Position numbers and translations under genes: made by a program
Assembly (NCBI GenBank): GCA_947178145.1
Contig: CAMWXE010000014.1
Coordinates: 1 to 64,000, forward strand
DNA from: an uncultured Lachnospiraceae bacterium
Lineage (GTDB): Bacteria; Bacillota; Clostridia; Lachnospirales; Lachnospiraceae
Length of the DNA stretch: 64,000 nucleotides
Direction: 5' to 3'
In this document: piece after piece, positions 59,320 through 64,000 of the stretch
Numbering within the stretch: the stretch's first letter is position 1
How the letters are laid out: each line of letters opens with the position of its first letter
The notes under the pieces: generated by a model
The model's input: the letters and a program-made list of their open reading frames with translations, nothing else
Databases searched by the model: none
What the model was told of the DNA's origin: nothing

Positions 59320-60432
59320 TCAGATTTTTCCCTGCATTTTATATACCATTGCAAGAACCTCCGCCACAGCCTGATACAGCTCTGGAGGCACTTCCTGCCC
59401 AATATCCACATTGGCATACAGCATACGGGCCAGCGGCTTATTCTCCACAATCTCCACATTGCTCTCCCGCGCAATCTCCTTGATCTTCTGTGCCACATAA
59501 TCTGCACCCTTTGCGAGAACCACCGGCGCAGAACCAACTGCAGCATCATACCGAATCGCCACTGCGTAATGCGTTGGATTGGTGATTACCACATCCGCTT
59601 TGGGCACATCCTGCATCATACGCCTCTGCGAAGCCTCACGCATCTTATTCCGGATTTTTCCCTTAATCTGCGGATCACCTTCCGCGTTCTTGTATTCGTC
59701 CTTGACCTCCTGCTTTGTCATCTTGATATCATTTTTAAATTTGCGGCGCTGATAAACCAGGTCGGCAAATGCCACGACCATAAACACAAGAGAAATCTTA
59801 AGCCCCATATTGATCACAACATTTCCAATCAGCTCAATCGCCTGATTGAGTGGCATCCCATAAAACTGAACCAGATATACCCAGTCACCCTTTATCGTAG
59901 AGTACACAATTGCCATAATCAAAATGACCTTGACAATTGATTTCAAAAGTTCGATAATCTTATCTTTGGAAATCAGCCGCTTTGCACCCGATACCGGATT
60001 GAGTTTGCTGAACTTCGGTTTGAGAGGCTTTGTTGAAATCTGAAACTTAAACTGCAGCATATTGATACCGACTGCAATGAATATACCAATAAGAAAAAAG
60101 GGAAGCAGCTGTTTTAACAATTCCAGATATACACTGTTAATCAGAATTCTGTAATCTTCCCTCACAATATGCCCGCCCCAGTAAGTCGTGTAGGCTGGCA
60201 TTTTCTCATAGATTTCGCTAAAGAGTTTCATGAAATTTCCGCCCATATGACCGACCCAAAATTTCAATATCAGAAAGAGCGCAATCAGCTCCACGCCATT
60301 GGACAATTCTTTACTTTTGGGAACCTTACCATCTTTACGGGTATCTGACTTTTTCTTGGCAGTAGGTTCCTCTGTCTTCTCACCGCCTGGCCCTTCCTGA
60401 GCAAAAAACTGCAGATTATATTCTAATATCAC
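59320..60432 (-). CDS. flhB: Flagellar export switch protein FlhB
   Basis: The 370-residue protein begins at GTG 60432, with GGAGGG 6-7 bases upstream, and overlaps the fliR stop. It has four membrane helices, and the cytosolic domain holds the autocleavage site in VVITNPTHYAVAIRY (NPTH). FlhB switches export from hook to filament substrates. The N-terminal region is rich in Lys (KTEEPTAKKKSDTRKDGKVP), as usual. Confidence 0.96.
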   Translation of the reverse strand: MILEYNLQFFAQEGPGGEKTEEPTAKKKSDTRKDGKVPKSKELSNGVELIALFLILKFWVGHMGGNFMKLFSEIYEKMPAYTTYWGGHIVREDYRILINSVYLELLKQLLPFFLIGIFIAVGINMLQFKFQISTKPLKPKFSKLNPVSGAKRLISKDKIIELLKSIVKVILIMAIVYSTIKGDWVYLVQFYGMPLNQAIELIGNVVINMGLKISLVFMVVAFADLVYQRRKFKNDIKMTKQEVKDEYKNAEGDPQIKGKIRNKMREASQRRMMQDVPKADVVITNPTHYAVAIRYDAAVGSAPVVLAKGADYVAQKIKEIARESNVEIVENKPLARMLYANVDIGQEVPPELYQAVAEVLAMVYKMQGKI

Positions 60433-61211
60433 ATCATGCCCTCCACCATTGAAACAATCAGCTGCTGCATCTGTATTGTGATAAAATTGCAGACATCAGG
60501 AAGCAGTGTTATGGTTATCATAATCACACTGAGCCCCGCAAGCAGCTTGAGCTGAATACCAACAGAAAACATATTCATCTGTGGTGCAAGCTTTGCCAAC
60601 AGCGCCAGCACAATATTCATTAAGGTGATGCTGGCAAACACTGGCAGACATATCCGAAACCCAATAACAATGTAATCACTCAAAAATATAATGAGCGTCT
60701 CTAACAGTCTGTCCGTATTGACCCGTGCACCGCTGATCGGTATCAATATATAAGTCTCCATCAAAGCCTTGAGCAGATACCTGTGAAGCCCTGTCGTATA
60801 CAGGATCAGCATCACACCATACTGCAGGATGGCTCCTGTAATGGAGGCCTGCTCATTTGTGGTGGGATCAAACACATTCGCCATGGAAAGTCCCACTTCC
60901 ATATCTATGATTCTACCCGCAAATAAAACAATGGAAGTACACATCTGAGCTGCCAATCCAATCAGCAGACCCACTGTCACTTCCTTCAACACGACTGTGG
61001 CAAATCCAAGTATGGTATTGTATTCCGGATAAACATGTTCTGGCCCAAATTGATACATAATATAGGCGACAAACACACTCAATGCAATCTTGACATTGTT
61101 TGGCACACCTCTTGTACTAAAAAAAGGGGCTACAAAGACAAAACTTGCTATCCGCACAAAAACAAGCAGGAAATATTCCAATTCAGACATGGAAAAAGTT
61201 AAGTTTACCAT
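60429..61211 (-). CDS. fliR: Flagellar export apparatus protein FliR
   Basis: The protein of about 260 residues has six membrane helices and typical segments LVFVRIASFVFVAPFFSTRG, LGFATVVLKEVTVGLLIGLA and VFASITLMNIVLALLAKLAP. It forms the export gate with FliP and FliQ. The ATG at 61211 is preferred; a GTG at 61223 closer to GGGAG is possible. Confidence 0.94.
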   Translation of the reverse strand: MVNLTFSMSELEYFLLVFVRIASFVFVAPFFSTRGVPNNVKIALSVFVAYIMYQFGPEHVYPEYNTILGFATVVLKEVTVGLLIGLAAQMCTSIVLFAGRIIDMEVGLSMANVFDPTTNEQASITGAILQYGVMLILYTTGLHRYLLKALMETYILIPISGARVNTDRLLETLIIFLSDYIVIGFRICLPVFASITLMNIVLALLAKLAPQMNMFSVGIQLKLLAGLSVIMITITLLPDVCNFITIQMQQLIVSMVEGMM

Positions 61212-61235
61212 ACTGCACAGCACTGCTCCCTTCCA

Positions 61236-61505
61236 TTATCTGATATACAGAGAAAAATTCTGCCACAAATTGGTCATGTAGGTTGTCATATTATTGAGCA
61301 TCCAATCACCCAAAAGCATCAGGCAGAGGAACATCCCTACAATTTTAGGCACAAAAGTCAATGTCTGCTCCTGTATGGAAGTAACCGTCTGAAAAATGCT
61401 GACCGTAAGGCCGATGATCAACGATACAATCAACGGTGGCGCAGCCGTTTTAAGCACCACAAACAACCCTTCCTTCATGATGTCAGTGACCATTTCTGTT
61501 GTCAT
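61236..61505 (-). CDS. fliQ: Flagellar export apparatus protein FliQ
   Basis: The 89-residue protein with two membrane helices, MTEMVTDIM-like start and VSLIIGLTVSIFQTVTSIQE, TFVPKIVGMFLCLMLLGDWM, has the standard FliQ pattern. It lies between fliP and fliR. Confidence 0.96.
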   Translation of the reverse strand: MTTEMVTDIMKEGLFVVLKTAAPPLIVSLIIGLTVSIFQTVTSIQEQTLTFVPKIVGMFLCLMLLGDWMLNNMTTYMTNLWQNFSLYIR

Positions 61506-61544
61506 CTTGTCCTTCTCCTCTCCCCAATATACGACTGTACTTTA

Positions 61545-62453
61545 TCAGTAAAATGTCCGCACCAGCTGCACAATTACCAGATTCCATCCATCCGCCAACA
61601 CAAACAGCAGGATTTTAAACGGCATGGAAATCGTTGTAGGCGGCAACATCATCATACCCATGCTCATCAATACCGATGCCACTACCATGTCGATCACAAT
61701 AAATGGCACATAAATCATAAAGCCTATAATAAACGACGTGCGAAGCTCACTGACAATAAAGGCTGGAATCAGCACAGTTGTCGGCACCTGAGCCATCGTC
61801 TCACCATCCCACGCCGTGTTTGACATTTGCATAAAAACATCGATATCATCCATCTGTGTTTGCTCGAACATGAATTGTCTCATAGGATCAGCAGCTATCT
61901 GAAGCGCTTCCTCGAATCCTAGCTCTCCTGCATCATAAGGAATAATCGCTTCCGTATAAATCTTGCTAAACACTGGCTGCATAATAAAAAACGTGAGAAA
62001 CAAAGCAATCGCAATCAACACTTGGTTTGGAGGCGCCGACTGAGTGTTTAATGCTTGTCTCGTAAAATGCAGTACAATCAATATTCTTGTAAAGGATGTA
62101 ATCGTTACAAGAAGTATTGGTATGACAGCAATTGCTGTCAGTATCAACAGGATTCTCAGTGTTCCGCTAAGTTCCCCGTTTCCACTGTCAAGTGTAATCG
62201 TAAGATTGTTTGCAATATTTAGTTCCTGAAGATCTTCGCCGGTTTGGGCAGTCCCAGGGTCATTAATATTTGTCCGGTTCGCATTTTCTTCTGGTCGATT
62301 GTCCAATATCCGTTCTGCCGCAGCTCCGTCATCCTCGCTCGTCGCTTTTGCCACAATAACATCCGCCAGAAGTATCGTCATTACCATGCAAAGCATATAT
62401 GCAATTTTTCGAAGCTCCTGCCGGATTTTGTATTTTCTGCTCTTATTCTTCAT
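61545..62453 (-). CDS. fliP: Flagellar export apparatus protein FliP
   Basis: The 302-residue protein has a cleavable signal-like N-terminus (IAYMLCMVMTILLADVIVAK), a variable periplasm-side segment and the FliP core: ILLILTAIAVIPILLVTITS, FTRILIVLHFTRQALNTQSA, FMIYVPFIVIDMVVASVLMS and GMMMLPPTTISMPFKILLFV. It forms the pentameric core of the export gate. Confidence 0.96.
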   Translation of the reverse strand: MKNKSRKYKIRQELRKIAYMLCMVMTILLADVIVAKATSEDDGAAAERILDNRPEENANRTNINDPGTAQTGEDLQELNIANNLTITLDSGNGELSGTLRILLILTAIAVIPILLVTITSFTRILIVLHFTRQALNTQSAPPNQVLIAIALFLTFFIMQPVFSKIYTEAIIPYDAGELGFEEALQIAADPMRQFMFEQTQMDDIDVFMQMSNTAWDGETMAQVPTTVLIPAFIVSELRTSFIIGFMIYVPFIVIDMVVASVLMSMGMMMLPPTTISMPFKILLFVLADGWNLVIVQLVRTFY

Positions 62454-62510
62454 TTCAAATTATCCCTATGCCTCACATAATTGTTTGTTGACCAGCACTC
62501 ATAGATAATA

Positions 62511-62873
62511 TTATTGTTTCCTAAATTTATCAAAGATTTCCTTGAAGTTCATATTGCCAGACGATTTTGTCTCCGCACTGTTCCATGTTGTAATATCCTC
62601 CTCTGCCACCTCGCCAAGCAGAGTTACGGTATCCTTGCAAACAATATAGGAAAAATATTTTTTACCAATCCGCACAACTTGTATATATTTGGTTGGTGCT
62701 ATCTTAATCGTCTCCAATACCTCCACAATAGAACCTGCAAGCCTTCCTTTTTGAAGACCTGCAGTGAGCTTTGTGGCAAAATATGTAAGAGCCAATACAA
62801 ATATAAATATCAGAGTCACGGTCAACAACTGCCCAATGGAGTCAACCCTTTTTGATGTCGATGATAAAAGCAT
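62511..62873 (-). CDS. fliO: FliO-like flagellar biosynthesis protein
   Basis: The 120-residue protein has one N-terminal membrane segment (IGQLLTVTLIFIFVLALTYF) and a short cytosolic domain with ETIKIAPTKYIQVVRIGKKY, VTLLGEVAEEDI, the FliO pattern. FliO assists assembly of the FliP ring. It sits directly before fliP. Confidence 0.88.
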   Translation of the reverse strand: MLLSSTSKRVDSIGQLLTVTLIFIFVLALTYFATKLTAGLQKGRLAGSIVEVLETIKIAPTKYIQVVRIGKKYFSYIVCKDTVTLLGEVAEEDITTWNSAETKSSGNMNFKEIFDKFRKQ

Positions 62874-62878
62874 ACTTT

Positions 62879-63241
62879 CTAGCCTACAACCTTCTTAACT
62901 GCCTCCAGGACACGCTCTGCCTGGAAAGGCTTTACGATAAAGTCCTTTGCACCAGACTGAATCGCCTCAATAACCATCGCCTGCTGTCCCATAGCAGAAC
63001 ACATAATCACATTTGCTCCTGGATCGATTGCTTTGATTGCTTTGAGTGCCTGAATACCATCCATCTCTGGCATCGTGATATCAAGAAGCGTCAGATCCGG
63101 TGATGCCTCCTTATATTTGTCAACTGCAATCTTTCCATTCTCTGCTTCAGCAGCAATTTCATATCCGTTTTTGGTCAAAATATCCTTAATCATCATCCTC
63201 ATGAAAGCAGCATCATCTACAATCAGAATTCTTTTCCCCAT
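62879..63241 (-). CDS. cheY: Chemotaxis response regulator CheY
   Basis: The 120-residue single receiver domain has acidic VDDAAFMR, phosphoacceptor Asp54 in LTLLDITMPEMDG, MCSAMGQQ and the conserved Lys in FIVKPF. It carries the signal from CheA to the switch protein FliM/FliY. It lies between fliY and fliO as in Bacillus subtilis. Confidence 0.97.
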   Translation of the reverse strand: MGKRILIVDDAAFMRMMIKDILTKNGYEIAAEAENGKIAVDKYKEASPDLTLLDITMPEMDGIQALKAIKAIDPGANVIMCSAMGQQAMVIEAIQSGAKDFIVKPFQAERVLEAVKKVVG

Positions 63242-63298
63242 AATAACTCTTTTCCTTTCTAAAATCCTAAATCACTATTTGAAATAACCCGTCTATTT

Positions 63299-64000
63299 TT
63301 ACTTAATTATTTCCATAATTCTCACACCGAAGCTTTCCTCGATGACAACAACCTCACCTTTTGCAACAAACTTACCATTCACAAGTACATCAATCGGTTC
63401 TCCGGCAATCTTATCAAGCTCTATAATCGTACCAGGGGCAAACTCCAGAATATCTGAAATCGATTTGCTGGTTCTTCCCAGCTCCACTGTTACCTCCAAA
63501 GGAACATCTCTGATGAGACCAATGCTTTCAGCACTTACCATCTCACCCTGTCCCTGTGCAAAGTTCTGGAATTGCGCAGGCTGTATATTTACATTTGGCA
63601 TTCCATATCCCATAGGCATTCCCATCTGCGGCATTGCATATCCCCCCTGTGGCATTCCCATCTGCGGCGGCATCCCATATCCACCCTGTGGCATTCCCAT
63701 CTGCGGTGACATTCCCATATCCATACCACCTTGGGGCATTCCCATCTGTGGAGACATTCCCATATCCATACTTGGAGCCGGTGCTGGTGTTGGTGCCGCT
63801 GGAGCTGGTGCTGGACTAGGTGCTGGTTCTGCACCGCCCATCTGCTGTGCCATGAAAGTCTCATATACAGATTTTGCAAAATCAAGCGGATACAACTGCA
63901 TCAGTGTAGAATCTACAAGATCATCAATCTGCATTCTGAATGAAATCTTAACAAATCTGTCCTCGAGGAACGGGGAAAGCTCTCTCGGCTCCTTGGAATG
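63299..64000 (-). CDS. fliY: Flagellar motor switch/CheY-P phosphatase FliY (5' end outside window)
   Basis: The open frame enters from the right edge (at least 233 residues visible) as HSKEPRELSPFLEDRFVKIS, FRMQIDDLVDSTLMQLYPLD, continues through a low-complexity linker with repeats of M-G-M-P-Q-G-G and Pro/Ala runs, and ends in a FliN-type surface domain, PLEVTVELGRTSKSISDILE, ELDKIAGEPIDVLVNGKFVA, FGVRIMEIIK. This is FliY: an N-terminal CheC-like phosphatase part (outside) plus the FliN switch domain. An internal ATG at 63934 is not the start. Confidence 0.92.
   Translation of the reverse strand, partial: HSKEPRELSPFLEDRFVKISFRMQIDDLVDSTLMQLYPLDFAKSVYETFMAQQMGGAEPAPSPAPAPAAPTPAPAPSMDMGMSPQMGMPQGGMDMGMSPQMGMPQGGYGMPPQMGMPQGGYAMPQMGMPMGYGMPNVNIQPAQFQNFAQGQGEMVSAESIGLIRDVPLEVTVELGRTSKSISDILEFAPGTIIELDKIAGEPIDVLVNGKFVAKGEVVVIEESFGVRIMEIIK

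Overview
The window looks like a chromosomal segment of a motile, Gram-positive gut anaerobe of the Lachnospiraceae (Roseburia/Agathobacter/Lachnospira type). The grounds are a Firmicutes-type fla/che operon with FliY, CheC, CheD, FlhF, FlhG and the lineage-typical DUF6115 and YceG-like genes, rpsB-tsf directly behind it, AGGAGG ribosome binding sites throughout, and a pectin-oligosaccharide locus. Family names come from reading the protein sequences; no database search was run.

Layout. (1) 1-4.5 kb, minus strand: the proximal end of a contractile injection system operon (sheath, tube 1, tail-assembly protein, DUF6760-like protein, tube 2, and an unrecognised coiled-coil protein running off the left edge). 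A divergent XRE repressor follows at 4.7-5.1 kb, with two palindromic operators, one overlapping the operon promoter. (2) 5.3-19.9 kb: a locus probably for rhamnogalacturonan-I fragments: rhamnose mutarotase, GH112 phosphorylase, GH105 unsaturated-uronyl hydrolase, an LplA/LplB/YtcP-type ABC importer, a divergent AraC regulator and a heterodimeric ABC exporter. An AAA-ATPase/PD-(D/E)XK protein is inserted in it and a paralogue follows at 20-21.8 kb. (3) 21.8-28.6 kb: GHKL/LytTR two-component pair, HAD phosphatase, larC and larB, and a REC-GGDEF-EAL protein. (4) 28.8-35.8 kb: CopA with its CsoR regulator, asnA, a DUF6320-like membrane protein with a condensation-like acyltransferase, and bioY. 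(5) 35.9-39.2 kb: a plastic, AT-rich island with two Fic proteins, a MazF toxin whose antitoxin is truncated and frameshifted, an IS66-type transposase remnant, a cluster of DnaA-box-like 9-mers and a small orphan protein. (6) 39.4-41.9 kb: tRNA-Val(CAC), tRNA-Ala(CGC), a DUF1622 protein, a SprA-like metalloprotease-like protein and nagA. (7) 41.9-64 kb, minus strand: tsf, rpsB, a terminator, then the distal half of the flagellar/chemotaxis operon, read from fliY at the right edge through cheY, fliOPQR, flhBAFG, pilZ, cheBAWCD, fliA, fapA and three small genes.

The most interesting signals are regulatory or structural: the XRE operators at the injection-system promoter; a near-identical 19-bp motif upstream of both the GH105 gene and the ABC exporter pair; an 11-bp inverted repeat covering the ribosome binding site of an AAA-ATPase gene; an internal ribosome binding site and ATG in copA that could release a separate CopZ-like domain; the DnaA-box cluster beside the IS66 remnant; and the damaged MazE/MazF/Fic island. 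No CRISPR array, rRNA gene or intact insertion sequence was seen.
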